DNA from: Subsaximicrobium wynnwilliamsii
Lineage (GTDB): Bacteria; Bacteroidota; Bacteroidia; Flavobacteriales; Flavobacteriaceae
Assembly: GCF_007997225.1 (NCBI RefSeq)
Contig: NZ_VORM01000009.1
Location: 1 to 64,000 of the forward strand
Direction of reading: 5' to 3'
DNA length: 64,000 nucleotides
Position numbers and translations under genes: made by a program. The notes beneath the pieces are model-generated. The model did no database searches and was not told where the DNA came from. It saw only the letters and a program-made list of their open reading frames with translations. This document shows positions 1 through 10,264 of the stretch, in pieces; the stretch's first letter is position 1; each line of letters begins with the position of its first letter.

Positions 1-161
1 GTACAAATAGATATAGATTTGCGTCGAGTGAACAGCTGCATGCGTGCCTGGTAGAATATATAAGCTGGTACAACACCAAAAGGATCCATTCAACCTTGGG
101 GTATAGAACACCATTGGAAATGCAACTAGAATTAGAAAATTTAATCAATAAAGCGGCTTAA
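1..161 (+). mobile_element. IS3-family transposase, C-terminal fragment cut by window edge
   Basis: An open frame (codons from base 3) runs in from the left edge and stops with TAA at 159-161. The roughly 52 visible residues contain WYNTKRIHSTLGYRTPLEM, the typical end of the DDE integrase-core transposase (OrfB) of IS3/IS150-type elements. The rest of the insertion sequence lies outside the window, so its integrity cannot be judged. No terminal inverted repeat could be fixed in the 155 bases before the regulator gene, because the other end is not visible. Its position suggests the sugar locus borders an IS insertion. Confidence 0.8.
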
Positions 162-316
162 TAAAAATAGTCACGCTTTTTGTAGGAATTCCAGTTTGTA
201 AGATAGTTGGAGTCAAGTCTTGGTTCTAAAAGCGAAGCGGTCTTATGTCTTTTATCGGTCAACAATGAATTTTATTGTGGAAACAAATTTATTGCATTGA
301 ATCACTTTCGATGATG

Positions 317-1354
317 TTATGAATTATCTATTATAGCATTAGTCGATTTTCTAACAACAACACGTGTTGGAATTTCTACTATTTCTGAAGTAAAAACCTT
401 TCCCTCTCTTTTTTGGTTCAAATTTTTCAATAACAACTGGAATGCCTGTTTACCCATGTCGTACCCAGGTTGATCAATGGTGGTTAAAGAGGGTGTGGTG
501 GTCTTCGACATCAACCAGTTGCTGAAGCCTATGACAGCAACTTGTTTTGGCACCTTGATCTTTTGTTCCCTCAATCCTTTCAGCACGCCTATAGCCACAA
601 GATCTATAAAAGCAAATACCCCGTCAATATCGGGATGTTCTGCCATCATTTGGCCCGCAAGCCTATAGCCATCTTCAAAGAAAAGGTTTTCACTGGTGTA
701 AATTAAGGATTTATCGAATGGCATGTTATAGGTTTCGAGTGCGATTTTATAACCCATAAAACGGTCAATGGTAGTTTTGGGCTTTAGAGGACCCGTAATA
801 TGGGCTATTTTTTTGCAACCGGTTTTTATGAGATGCTCGGTTGCACTAAAAGCAGCTTTCCTATCATTTATAATCACCTTTGGGCAATCAATCAAATGGG
901 TTATTTTATCAAAAAGGACCACTGGCATCCCTTCATCAATGATGTTCTTAATATGGTCATATTTAACAGTCTTATCTGAAAGTGAGAGCAGGATGCCGTC
1001 AATATTTTTGTCAACGAGCAACTTTAATTGCTTAATCTCGTCTTCGTAGCATTCATGCGTTTGAAGCACTATAACAAGATAGCCATGTTTTTCAGCTTCA
1101 TGTATGGCACCATCAATGACGTTTGAAAAAAAATGATGAACCAGTTCTGGCACCAAAATTCCAATTATTTTGGTTTCACGACTTCTCAAACTTTGGGCGA
1201 AAGCGTTGGGCGTGAAATTGAGTTTTTTGGCTAGTTCTTGAACTTTCAATTTAGTCTCGACATTTATATCTGAGTAATTTTTTAATGCTTTCGACACCGT
1301 GGAGGTTGAAATCCCTAAAATCTTTGAAATATCTTTTAATGTGACTTTGGACAT
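317..1354 (-). CDS. LacI-family transcriptional regulator
   Basis: A 345-residue LacI/GalR-type regulator. Residues 3-55 form the helix-turn-helix and hinge (VTLKDISKILGISTSTVSKA), followed from about residue 60 (KIIGILVPEL) by a periplasmic-binding-protein-like sugar-sensing domain. Full family length, no interruption. It is divergent from susC; the 383-base gap contains a perfect 16-bp palindrome with a central CG of the kind LacI proteins bind. The inference is that it controls the downstream alpha-glucoside locus and possibly itself. The effector sugar cannot be read from the sequence. Confidence 0.93.
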   Translation of the reverse strand: MSKVTLKDISKILGISTSTVSKALKNYSDINVETKLKVQELAKKLNFTPNAFAQSLRSRETKIIGILVPELVHHFFSNVIDGAIHEAEKHGYLVIVLQTHECYEDEIKQLKLLVDKNIDGILLSLSDKTVKYDHIKNIIDEGMPVVLFDKITHLIDCPKVIINDRKAAFSATEHLIKTGCKKIAHITGPLKPKTTIDRFMGYKIALETYNMPFDKSLIYTSENLFFEDGYRLAGQMMAEHPDIDGVFAFIDLVAIGVLKGLREQKIKVPKQVAVIGFSNWLMSKTTTPSLTTIDQPGYDMGKQAFQLLLKNLNQKREGKVFTSEIVEIPTRVVVRKSTNAIIDNS

Positions 1355-1570
1355 GATGACTTATTGTAATTGGGTTTAGCTAAACAGTTATTAATTAAAT
1401 GGATTTTCGGCTATAACTGGTTGCTGTATCGAGCTGAATAAGCTTAAAGGTAAACAGGAGCATGCACCATAGCTATGATTGACAATTGGATTTTTTGATT
1501 TAGCAATATTTAACGTGAATATATGGGATATTCTTAGATTTTTGAGATAAAATGAATAAAATCACATTTA

Positions 1571-1586
1571 CCGAAAACGTTTTCGG
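1571..1586. promoter_or_regulatory. Perfect 16-bp LacI-type operator palindrome
   Basis: CCGAAAACGTTTTCGG is its own reverse complement, with the central CG and A/T-rich half sites typical of LacI/GalR-family operators. It lies 217 bases upstream of the regulator start and 151 bases upstream of the susC start. Binding by the adjacent regulator is inferred from proximity and shape. Confidence 0.75.
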
Positions 1587-1611
1587 GGTTATTTTCAGTT
1601 TTTTTTAACGG

Positions 1612-1619
1612 TTAATTTG
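1612..1619 (+). promoter_or_regulatory. Candidate Bacteroidota -7 promoter element for susC
   Basis: TTAATTTG differs by one base from the Bacteroidota -7 consensus TAnnTTTG. Transcription would start near 1626, giving a leader of about 110 bases. No clear TTG -33 box was seen at the expected distance. If correct, the operator palindrome sits upstream of the -33 position. Confidence 0.3.
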
Positions 1620-1737
1620 TAGGATGCAAAAAATAGTATCAAATTAACATATTATTAATAAAATTTCAATAATCATTTTATGGTATCATGATTTCAAAAC
1701 GAAACCAATTTAAGCACAACCACTAAATCATTTTAAG

Positions 1738-4700
1738 ATGAAACAAAATTTATTACAAAAAGTCGCCTATGGGTTTTTCTTTCTTTTAGCAGGAATAATG
1801 CATTCTCAAACAGTTAGTGGAATCGTTTCTGATAATTCTGGACCATTACCAGGTGTAAATGTCCTTGTCAAGGGAACAGCCAATGGAACACAAACTAATT
1901 TTGACGGCGAATATATCTTGAATAATGTGCCTTCAGACGGCGTATTGGTCTATAGCTTTGTTGGTTTCAAAACGCAAGAAGTCAATGTTGGCGGACGAGA
2001 TAAAATTGACATTACGTTAGCGGAAGATGCTGCTTTGCTTGATGAGATTGTACTCATCGGTTATGGAACGACCACAATCAAGGATGCCACTGGCTCCATA
2101 AGTACGGTAACTGCAGAAGAGTTTAATGGAGGTGTCATTTCTTCCCCAGAACAATTAATACAAGGTAAGACGGCTGGTGTTCAAATTACCCAATCCAGTG
2201 GTGAGCCAGGAGCGGGTGTTGCCATTAGAATTCGAGGAACATCTTCCCTAAGTGCCGATAATAACCCGCTGTTTGTAGTAGATGGTATTCCATTATCGAC
2301 CGGTGGCACCGCAGGTGGTGCTGATTTAGGTGGTGGTACAAGTTCTGCCAGAAACCCTTTGAGTTTTTTAAATCCCAATGATATTGCAACCATGACGGTT
2401 TTAAAGGATGCTTCGGCGACCGCTATTTATGGATCTAGAGGATCAAATGGTGTGGTCATTATTACAACCAAAAGTGGTCAAAAAGGAGGCGGAGGCGTTT
2501 TTGAATTGAATTCTAATACCAGTTTTTCTAGAGCCTTAAAAAGATTTGATTTATTAGAAGGTCCTCAATATTTAAATGCAATTACTCAATTTGGCGGTAA
2601 TGCTGAAGCTTTAAACTTTGGATCGAATACCGATTGGCAAGATGTCATACTTAGAGATGTGTTCTCCACAGATAATACATTTGCATACTCCAATAATTAT
2701 GGCGACGGCTATGTGAGAGGCTCTATAGGTCTATTTGATCAACAAGGTGTTGTTGAAAATTCTTCACAGGAACGTTTGACTGGTAGAGTCAATGCATCTC
2801 ATCGCTTTTTCGATGATAAATTAAAGGTGGATATCAATGCAACACTCTCAAAAATAGATGATGAGTCACCTTATATCACAAATTCGGCAGGCTCACAAGG
2901 TGATTTATTAGGGGCTACATATTTTGCAAACCCTACTTGGCCAAATACCGTTGAATTTACTAGTGGCGACGGTAAATTGAATCCAAGACAACTTCTAACG
3001 TATTATCAAGATTTAAATGAAACTAATAGAACTTTGTTGAATGGTGCTGCAGAGTACTCAATTTTGAGCAATTTAAAAGCGAAAGTCAATCTGGGATATG
3101 ACAAATCAGAAAGTACAAGGACACAGGTTATTTCGCCAGATATAGATGGATTTAATAATGGAGCAACAGGAAATGGGCGTGCAGCCTTACAGGATGTGAA
3201 TGTGGAAAACCAATTGATGGATCTCACATTAAATTATACGAAAGAATTTAAAAATTCAAGTTTAGAGGTATTATTGGGGTATTCTTATCAAAGTTTTCAA
3301 AATAGCGGAAGAACCGTTCTTGGTTACGGAATGAACTCTAATAATTTAGGTCAAATAGCTACAAATTTGGAAAACGCTGCAAATATTATTGAAGGCAGTA
3401 TTGGAGGAACGCCATTCCAACAGTATGGTTTCAGCTCTGCCGGTTTATTCATCAATCAAATATTACCTACAATTAATGGTAATGTAGAAATAGGTGCCCC
3501 GTCTGGAGTTCCTGTAAATACAGTTACTGGGAATACTTTTGATTTTACAGATGAACTGCAATCATACTTTACACGTGTAAATTATAAGTTAGGTGATAAG
3601 TATTTATTTACTTTTACCTTAAGAGCTGATGGGTCCTCAAGATTTGGACCAGACAATCAATACGGTTATTTTCCATCTGGAGCTTTTGCCTGGCAATTGC
3701 ATAAGGAAGATTTTATCCCAGAGGCTTTCTCAAATCTGAAGTTGCGCTTGAGTTATGGTAAAACTGGTAATCAGGACGCATTGGGCTATGGAAACTTTAT
3801 ACAGCGACAACGTTTCGGTGATCCTGGTATTGGCAATGGTGGAGAAGTACAATTTGGATCCGCTGGTATCATCTCAAACGAAGATTCAAGCTTGCAATGG
3901 GAAGAAACACTTCAATCAAACATAGGCTTTGATTACGGTTTTTTTAACGATCGTTTAAGTGGCTCTATAGATTTATACCATAAATCAACCACTAATTTGA
4001 TATTGCAACAATTAACAGCACAACCAGCGATTAATCCATTTCGTTTTAGTAATGTTGACGCCGATATTATTAACAAAGGAATTGAGTTCGCTATAAATTA
4101 CGATATCATCCAACAAGAAGATATGAATTGGAATTTTGGTTTCAATGTGGCTTATAATGAGAACGAAGTTCAAAATTTTGATGGATTAATACAAACTGGA
4201 GAAATTAATGGAAATGGGTTAACTGGGGCTTTCGCGCAGTTGTTAGCTGAAGGTCAACCTTTATATTCTTTTTTCTTAAGAGATTTTGCTGGCTTCGACG
4301 AAAATGGAATTTCCATTTATCCAAATGGGGATCAACAAGAGTTTGTGGGTAAAAGTGCCTTGCCAGATATTATAGTAGGCATCAATACTAGTTTTAGCTA
4401 CAAGAATTGGGATGTTAACGCCTTTCTCAACGGACAGTATGGTCAATATATTTATAATAATACCGCTAATGCTTTCTTTACAGCTGGAATTATTGGTAGT
4501 GGTCAAAATGTAACTCAAAATGTATTATCGAGTGGGGAATCTACTGCCAATGCTCCTGATGTGTCTACTAGATTTCTAGAAAAAGGTGATTTCTTAAGAT
4601 TGCAAACTGCTTCAATAGGATATAGATTAAATTTAGAGGATAATTCATTTTTTAAATCTGTACGTCTTTCAATAACGGGTCAAAACTTATTTGTGATCAC

Positions 4701-4830
4701 GCCGTATTCAGGATTGGATCCAGAAGTTGACACGCCTAGTGGGCTTAACAATATTCCATCTTTTGGGATCGACTATACGAGTTTCCCAAGGCCGAGAACT
4801 TTTACTTTTGGCTTAAATGCAAATTTTTAA
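1738..4830 (+). CDS. susC: SusC/RagA-type TonB-dependent outer-membrane receptor
   Basis: A 1030-residue outer-membrane transporter. It opens with a signal peptide ending near HSQ (residues 1-24). A carboxypeptidase-D-like regulatory domain follows (about 25-105, VSGIVSDNSGPLPGVNVLVKG), then a TonB plug (about 110-245, including PLFVVDGIP and DASATAIYGSRGSNGVVIITT), then the beta-barrel, ending in a terminal Phe. It would import oligosaccharides using TonB energy together with the SusD lipoprotein encoded 11 bases downstream. Length is normal for SusC. Alpha-glucoside specificity is inferred from downstream enzymes, not from this protein. Confidence 0.95.
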   Translation: MKQNLLQKVAYGFFFLLAGIMHSQTVSGIVSDNSGPLPGVNVLVKGTANGTQTNFDGEYILNNVPSDGVLVYSFVGFKTQEVNVGGRDKIDITLAEDAALLDEIVLIGYGTTTIKDATGSISTVTAEEFNGGVISSPEQLIQGKTAGVQITQSSGEPGAGVAIRIRGTSSLSADNNPLFVVDGIPLSTGGTAGGADLGGGTSSARNPLSFLNPNDIATMTVLKDASATAIYGSRGSNGVVIITTKSGQKGGGGVFELNSNTSFSRALKRFDLLEGPQYLNAITQFGGNAEALNFGSNTDWQDVILRDVFSTDNTFAYSNNYGDGYVRGSIGLFDQQGVVENSSQERLTGRVNASHRFFDDKLKVDINATLSKIDDESPYITNSAGSQGDLLGATYFANPTWPNTVEFTSGDGKLNPRQLLTYYQDLNETNRTLLNGAAEYSILSNLKAKVNLGYDKSESTRTQVISPDIDGFNNGATGNGRAALQDVNVENQLMDLTLNYTKEFKNSSLEVLLGYSYQSFQNSGRTVLGYGMNSNNLGQIATNLENAANIIEGSIGGTPFQQYGFSSAGLFINQILPTINGNVEIGAPSGVPVNTVTGNTFDFTDELQSYFTRVNYKLGDKYLFTFTLRADGSSRFGPDNQYGYFPSGAFAWQLHKEDFIPEAFSNLKLRLSYGKTGNQDALGYGNFIQRQRFGDPGIGNGGEVQFGSAGIISNEDSSLQWEETLQSNIGFDYGFFNDRLSGSIDLYHKSTTNLILQQLTAQPAINPFRFSNVDADIINKGIEFAINYDIIQQEDMNWNFGFNVAYNENEVQNFDGLIQTGEINGNGLTGAFAQLLAEGQPLYSFFLRDFAGFDENGISIYPNGDQQEFVGKSALPDIIVGINTSFSYKNWDVNAFLNGQYGQYIYNNTANAFFTAGIIGSGQNVTQNVLSSGESTANAPDVSTRFLEKGDFLRLQTASIGYRLNLEDNSFFKSVRLSITGQNLFVITPYSGLDPEVDTPSGLNNIPSFGIDYTSFPRPRTFTFGLNANF

Positions 4831-4841
4831 AAAAACGAACT

Positions 4842-6377
4842 ATGAAAAATACAATAAAATTTTTAACACTTTCAGTTTTAACTATATCGTTTAGTTGTAC
4901 TGATTTAGAAATTGAGCAGACAGACTCCGCTTTTGACGAAACTTTAAGTAGTGAATTTCAAGGCGTTGATCCAGCTACATCCTTAGACGGTATCTACAAC
5001 GATTTGAGAGGTCAAATTCAAGGACAAGAAGGGCTTTATGCTCTAAATGAGGTTAGTTCAGACGAATTGTTGGTTCCTACTCGTGGAACAGATTGGGGAG
5101 ATAATGGGGTTTGGCGCAATTTGCATGATCATAATTGGAATCCCCTTCATAGAGATGTGGTAAATACTTGGAATAGTTTAAATCAAAATGTTTTTAAGGC
5201 AACTTTAATTATTGACCCAAGGAGTAATTCATCAGCTCAACAGGTAGCCGAAGCGAAGTTTTTGAGAGCATTCAGTACGTTTTGGATTGCAGATTTGTAT
5301 GGCCAAGCACCCTTTAGAACACCAGATGAGGGTGCGGGTATTAACCCAAGTGTGAAGACTAGAGCCGAAGCTTTCGATTTTGCAGTACAAGATTTAACAG
5401 AAGCGCTTCCAGATTTGCTAGCAACTGGACCAAGCGCTTCTTTAAATCGAGCATCTAAAGCTTCTGCAAATTTTCTTTTAGCGAAATTATACTTAAATAG
5501 AAATGTGCTTTCAGGAACCGCAGTGGATGCTGCAGATATGACTAAGGTTGTGCAGTATGTTAATGCGATTCAAGATGATGGTTTTGCATTGCAAAGTGGT
5601 TATTTTGATATTTTTGAGGATACTGTAGATAGTGAGACTATTTTATTTACAACTTCGGAAGTAGGACCGAGAATATGGAATACATTACATTACAAGCAAA
5701 ATTCTCCTGATAATGAAGGTGGTGGTTGGAATGGATTTACAACACTATCAGAATTTTACGATACATTCGAAGGAGATCCTAATATCAACGAACCTGGATC
5801 AGGGCAGGAAGAGCGAAGAGGTTACGTTCCCACAGATGGTTCTAATCTAGGAATTGGTTATGGATTTTTAATCGGTCAACAATACGATGAAACAGGAACT
5901 GCGATGACAGATCGTGTTGGTAACCCGCTAGACTTCACGAGAGAGTTACCAGGGCTTTTAGGAAACGATGAGGTTACAGGTATAAGAGTCATTAAATACC
6001 ACCCTGAAAATGGTGGTTTTACAGGACATCAAATTGTATTTAGATATGCAGATGCACATTTAATGAAGGCAGAAGCGATATTGCGCGGAGCGACTTCTTC
6101 TGAAACAGCTTTGAGTCTGGTAAATGAGTTACGGGCTATGAGAAACCTTAATGGGAACACGACTCCATTAACGGCGGTATCTGAACAAAATATGTTGGAT
6201 GAAAGAGGACGAGAATTATATGGAGAGTTTTGGAGACGAAATGACCAGATCCGTTTTGGTAAATTTAGTGAGCCTTGGCAATATAAAAGTAATACGGATG
6301 CTTACAGAGTGTTATTTCCAATACCAGCAACTGCGATCATATCTAACCCTAATTTAGTTCAAAACGAAGGATATTAA
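4842..6377 (+). CDS. susD: SusD/RagB-family surface glycan-binding lipoprotein
   Basis: A 511-residue SusD-like protein. The signal peptide ends in a lipobox (ISFSC, Cys19). The fold is represented by the helical TPR-type region (AEAKFLRAFSTFWIADLYGQAPF around residues 135-160) and the C-terminal part with ERGRELYGEFWRRNDQIRFGKF, which is diagnostic of the RagB/SusD family. It follows susC by 11 bases and is followed by a strong terminator, so susC-susD can be its own transcript. It should cap the SusC barrel and bind saccharide at the cell surface. Confidence 0.95.
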   Translation: MKNTIKFLTLSVLTISFSCTDLEIEQTDSAFDETLSSEFQGVDPATSLDGIYNDLRGQIQGQEGLYALNEVSSDELLVPTRGTDWGDNGVWRNLHDHNWNPLHRDVVNTWNSLNQNVFKATLIIDPRSNSSAQQVAEAKFLRAFSTFWIADLYGQAPFRTPDEGAGINPSVKTRAEAFDFAVQDLTEALPDLLATGPSASLNRASKASANFLLAKLYLNRNVLSGTAVDAADMTKVVQYVNAIQDDGFALQSGYFDIFEDTVDSETILFTTSEVGPRIWNTLHYKQNSPDNEGGGWNGFTTLSEFYDTFEGDPNINEPGSGQEERRGYVPTDGSNLGIGYGFLIGQQYDETGTAMTDRVGNPLDFTRELPGLLGNDEVTGIRVIKYHPENGGFTGHQIVFRYADAHLMKAEAILRGATSSETALSLVNELRAMRNLNGNTTPLTAVSEQNMLDERGRELYGEFWRRNDQIRFGKFSEPWQYKSNTDAYRVLFPIPATAIISNPNLVQNEGY

Positions 6378-6892
6378 TTTTGTATTTATTATTTGATTTT
6401 AGCCAGAGGGGGAATTTCCCCCTTTTTTTTTATTAAAAGTTCTGGTCAAATGAATGAGCAGGGCAATTGTTTATCTCATAAAACCTTAGGTTGGAATATA
6501 GCGCAAACTTGACCAATTCATGGATTCAATCTTGTTGGGATATTAAACGCCAATAACTATCTTTATAAATCAAGAATGAAGGGAAATTGTACTAGAAAAA
6601 CATGAGGCATCATCAAAACCCAACGGCATTTTGAAAACTATAAAAGTGGTAGTTTTTGACGCTCCTGGCGACAAAATTTTATAATCCCTGATTTGGGTTC
6701 AACACGAGATAAACAGCACCCAAACAGTAATCTGCAAGAATTTGTCTCATTAAATTCAAGGAGTATGGTAATTTAAAATTCATTATCCCTATTATCAGTA
6801 AAAGTAACACTGCTAATGCTTAAGGATGAGTTGATAAAAAAGTTGACCTATTTGAACAAAAATCAAGAACTATTATATCATTTCAAGAGCCA
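6378..6892. other. Intergenic region after susD
   Basis: This 515-base AT-rich spacer holds the susD terminator (6406-6431). No open frame with recognisable protein similarity and no clear promoter or further repeat was seen in the remainder. Confidence 0.6.
6406..6431 (+). terminator. Rho-independent terminator downstream of susD
   Basis: AGGGGGAATTTCCCCCT forms a GC-rich stem and is followed immediately by a run of T residues. It starts about 30 bases after the susD stop codon. Confidence 0.85.
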
Positions 6893-9800
6893 ATGACATT
6901 CCAATTTTTTTATCAAAATGTAAGTAAGCTAGGATTGGCCGTTTTTATAGGTTTTACAATTTATGCTTGTAATTCAGATAAGAAAGAATCCAATAAGGAG
7001 GAAAAGGTTCGACAGGAGACACTTTTTACAAGTATGATGCCAGAGCAAACGGGCATTGATTTTGTAAACACGGTTGTGAATCAAAAAAACTTCAACATAT
7101 TTAAATACAGAAATTTTTATAACGGTGGTGGTGTGGCCATTGGCGATATTAACAATGATGGCCTTCCTGACATCTATTTTACCGCTAACATGGGCCCAAA
7201 TAAGTTGTTTTTAAATAAGGGAAACTTTGTTTTTGAAGACATTTCTGGAACCGCAGGCGTTGTAGGCAATAAACCTTGGTCTACTGGTGTGACGATGGTG
7301 GATATCAACCAAGATGGGTTTTTGGACATCTATGTGAGTAACGCAGGTAATATGGAAGGGAATAACCATGATAATGACCTTTACATCAACAACGGCGATT
7401 TGACCTTTACCGAGAAAGCTAAAGACTATAATTTGGCAACCTCCGGCTTTACAACCCAAACCACATTTTTTGACTATGATAAAGATGGCGATTTGGACGC
7501 CTATATTCTCAATAATAGTAACATTCCTGTGAGCAGTCTTGGCTATGCACACCAAAGGGAAAAACGCGCACAAGACTGGGAAAACGTTCCTGATATATTT
7601 AGAGGTGTGGGCGATATGCTCTTGCGAAATGACAACGGCAAATTTACCGATGTAAGCGAAGAAGCAGGCATTTACGGAAGCCTGATAGGATTCGGATTGG
7701 GCGTTATGGTTACAGATATCAACAAGGATTTGTACCCGGATATCTACATCTCAAACGATTTTTATGAACGCGATTATTTGTATATAAACAATCAGGACGG
7801 CACTTTTAAGGAAGATATAGAAAATTGGACATCGCATCTTTGTTTGTCGGCCATGGGCGTGGATATCGCTGATGTCAATAATGACGGTTTGGCAGATATA
7901 TTTGTGACAGACATGCTTCCCGAAGCAGATCAAAGAACAAAATCTGTTATGGAGTTTGAAGGCTATAATGTTTTTAAACTAAAACAGAGAAAGGACTTTT
8001 TTCAACAGTACATCCAGAACACCCTTCAGATAAATAATGGCAATAACACCTTTTCAGAAATAGCCAATTTCAGCGGTGTTGCAAAAACGGATTGGAGTTG
8101 GGCAGGCCTTCTTTTTGATATGGATAATGACGGTTTCAGAGATATTTTCATTACCAATGGCATCAACCACGACCTTACAGATTTAGATTTCGTAGATTTC
8201 TTTGCCAATGAGATCATTCAAAATATGGCCTTAACGGGAAAGAAACAAGCCATTGACTCCATTATCAATAAAATGCCCCAAAAACCGCAGCCCAATTATG
8301 CCTACAAAAATAATAAGGATTTAACCTTTACAGACGAGACCACCAATTGGGGATTTGAAAAACCTAGCTTTTCAAACGGCGCGGCGTATGCAGATCTAGA
8401 TAATGATGGCGACTTGGACTTGGTGGTCAACAACGTTAATATGCAGGCATTTGTCTATAGAAACAATTCAGAGAAGAGGTCGAATACTAATTACATCAAA
8501 CTGAATCTGGAGGGCATTCCATCCAATAAATTTGCCATCGGTAGTACGGTAAACATCTATCATAAAGATAAAATCATGGTTCAGGAACAGATGCCAACAA
8601 GAGGGTTTCAATCGTCAATGGACCATGTGATGACCATTGGTTTGGGAGATGCAACTCAAATAGATTCCATCAGGATTATTTGGCCAAATGATCAAACACA
8701 AAAATTGACAAATGTTAAAGTCAATAAATTATTGAACATCAAGCAGAACGAAGCCACTTCTGTCTATAAACTTTCAACTGTAAAAAAAGCCAAGCCGTTT
8801 TTTGAAGAGATTCCGACTGAATTCGTAAGTCACAAGGAAAATAGCTATTCTGATTTTGATCATGAAGGGCTTATTTCTAAAATGCTATCACAGGAAGGGC
8901 CCGCTTTAGCGATAGCTGATATTAACAATGATGGTCATGAGGATATTTTTATAGGTGGCGCAAAAGGCACATCGGGAAACATATACCTCAACAAATCCAA
9001 CGGGAAACTTATGGTGTCAAAAGTTAAAGCCTTGATCGATGACGCAGATTTGGAAGATACGGCTGCCGCTTTTTTTGACGTTGATAACGATGGCGATATG
9101 GATTTGATGGTCGGCACGGGTGGGAATGAAGTGGGTCAGCAATCGACTTATAAAATTCGGCTGTACCTCAATGATGGAAAGGGCAATTTTGCAAAAGATA
9201 CCCGGTCTATCCCGTTTACCCAAAACAACATCTCTGTAATTGTACCTTATGATTATGACGCCGATGGTGATGTGGATGTGTTTATCGGCTCTAGAAGCGT
9301 AGTTGGCACCTATGGCATCAATCCCGACCATTTATTTTTAGAAAATAAAGGCGATGGCACATTTAGAGACGCCACACAAAAAATCGCCTATGATTTGAAA
9401 GATGCTGGTATGATAACAGACGCTCAATGGGTGGATATTGATGGCGATGGTAAAAAAGATCTCATAACGGTCTCTGATTGGGGAACCCCAAATATTTACA
9501 AAAACACTGGCCAACGTTTGATGAAACTAAGCTCCAATTTGGATGATCTCAAAGGGTTATGGAACGCAGTGGAGGCTTCAGATCTGGACAATGATGGCGA
9601 CTTGGACCTTATTTTAGGGAATCAAGGAAATAACACGCTCTATAAGTTCAATGCCGAGGAACCTATGAAGATGTTTATCAATGATTACGACAACAATGGA
9701 ACCATTGAACAGATTTTTACCAGACATCTCAATGGTGGCGATTATCCGTTGCACATGAAAAAGGAGTTGACGGCTCAAATTGTCTCCTTAAAAAAGGAAA

Positions 9801-10264
9801 ATCTCAAAGCTTCAGATTATGCAAAACGCAGCATCAATGAATTGTTCCCCAAAATTGATATGAACACTACCATTGTGAAACAAACAAATATTTCGGAATC
9901 TGTCATTGCCATCAATGAGGGCAACGGCAACTTTACCATCAAAAATTTACCGACAATGGTACAATTGTCCTGTGTGTGTGGCATTACTTGCATGGATGTG
10001 AACGATGATGGATTGATGGATATCATATTAGGCGGAAATAATTTTGAATTTAAACCACAATTCTCACGATTGGATGCCAATTACGGTTCGTTATTACTGA
10101 ATAAAGGAAATAATGAATTTGAATGGGAAGACTATTCCAAAAGCGGATTTTTCGTTAGAAACGAAATAAAGCACATTGCAAAATTCAAGGATAAAAGTGG
10201 AACTATATATGTCATAGCAGCAATAAACGATGAGATTCCAAAAGTTTTCAAAATCAATAAATAA
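6893..10264 (+). CDS. FG-GAP/VCBS repeat lipoprotein with ASPIC/UnbV domain (first copy)
   Basis: A 1123-residue predicted surface lipoprotein (lipobox TIYAC, Cys26). Repeated calcium-binding-like FG-GAP/VCBS blades (DINNDGLPDIY, DINQDGFLDIY, DYDKDGDLDAY, DLDNDGDLDLV and others) fill residues about 80-520. An ASPIC/UnbV domain lies at about 545-620 (TRGFQSSMDHVMTIGLGDA), and a second blade block runs from about 665 to 1060. Such proteins are common next to SusC/SusD in marine flavobacteria, but their biochemical role is not settled; binding of glycan or metal is plausible. The next gene overlaps its last 35 bases and encodes a paralogue. Confidence 0.85.
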   Translation: MTFQFFYQNVSKLGLAVFIGFTIYACNSDKKESNKEEKVRQETLFTSMMPEQTGIDFVNTVVNQKNFNIFKYRNFYNGGGVAIGDINNDGLPDIYFTANMGPNKLFLNKGNFVFEDISGTAGVVGNKPWSTGVTMVDINQDGFLDIYVSNAGNMEGNNHDNDLYINNGDLTFTEKAKDYNLATSGFTTQTTFFDYDKDGDLDAYILNNSNIPVSSLGYAHQREKRAQDWENVPDIFRGVGDMLLRNDNGKFTDVSEEAGIYGSLIGFGLGVMVTDINKDLYPDIYISNDFYERDYLYINNQDGTFKEDIENWTSHLCLSAMGVDIADVNNDGLADIFVTDMLPEADQRTKSVMEFEGYNVFKLKQRKDFFQQYIQNTLQINNGNNTFSEIANFSGVAKTDWSWAGLLFDMDNDGFRDIFITNGINHDLTDLDFVDFFANEIIQNMALTGKKQAIDSIINKMPQKPQPNYAYKNNKDLTFTDETTNWGFEKPSFSNGAAYADLDNDGDLDLVVNNVNMQAFVYRNNSEKRSNTNYIKLNLEGIPSNKFAIGSTVNIYHKDKIMVQEQMPTRGFQSSMDHVMTIGLGDATQIDSIRIIWPNDQTQKLTNVKVNKLLNIKQNEATSVYKLSTVKKAKPFFEEIPTEFVSHKENSYSDFDHEGLISKMLSQEGPALAIADINNDGHEDIFIGGAKGTSGNIYLNKSNGKLMVSKVKALIDDADLEDTAAAFFDVDNDGDMDLMVGTGGNEVGQQSTYKIRLYLNDGKGNFAKDTRSIPFTQNNISVIVPYDYDADGDVDVFIGSRSVVGTYGINPDHLFLENKGDGTFRDATQKIAYDLKDAGMITDAQWVDIDGDGKKDLITVSDWGTPNIYKNTGQRLMKLSSNLDDLKGLWNAVEASDLDNDGDLDLILGNQGNNTLYKFNAEEPMKMFINDYDNNGTIEQIFTRHLNGGDYPLHMKKELTAQIVSLKKENLKASDYAKRSINELFPKIDMNTTIVKQTNISESVIAINEGNGNFTIKNLPTMVQLSCVCGITCMDVNDDGLMDIILGGNNFEFKPQFSRLDANYGSLLLNKGNNEFEWEDYSKSGFFVRNEIKHIAKFKDKSGTIYVIAAINDEIPKVFKINK

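Larger units (their letters stand above)
1355..1737. other. Regulatory intergenic region between lacI-type gene and susC
   Basis: This 383-base divergent spacer contains no credible gene. It carries the operator-like palindrome (1571-1586) and a candidate promoter -7 element (1612-1619). Past position 1620 the sequence is very AT-rich leader without a clear stem-loop. Confidence 0.6.

Noticed and set aside
7211-10080. Several minus-strand frames of 60-120 codons inside the FG-GAP genes
   Set aside because: They mirror the repeated Asp/Gly/Asn-rich coding sequence on the plus strand and have no independent support.
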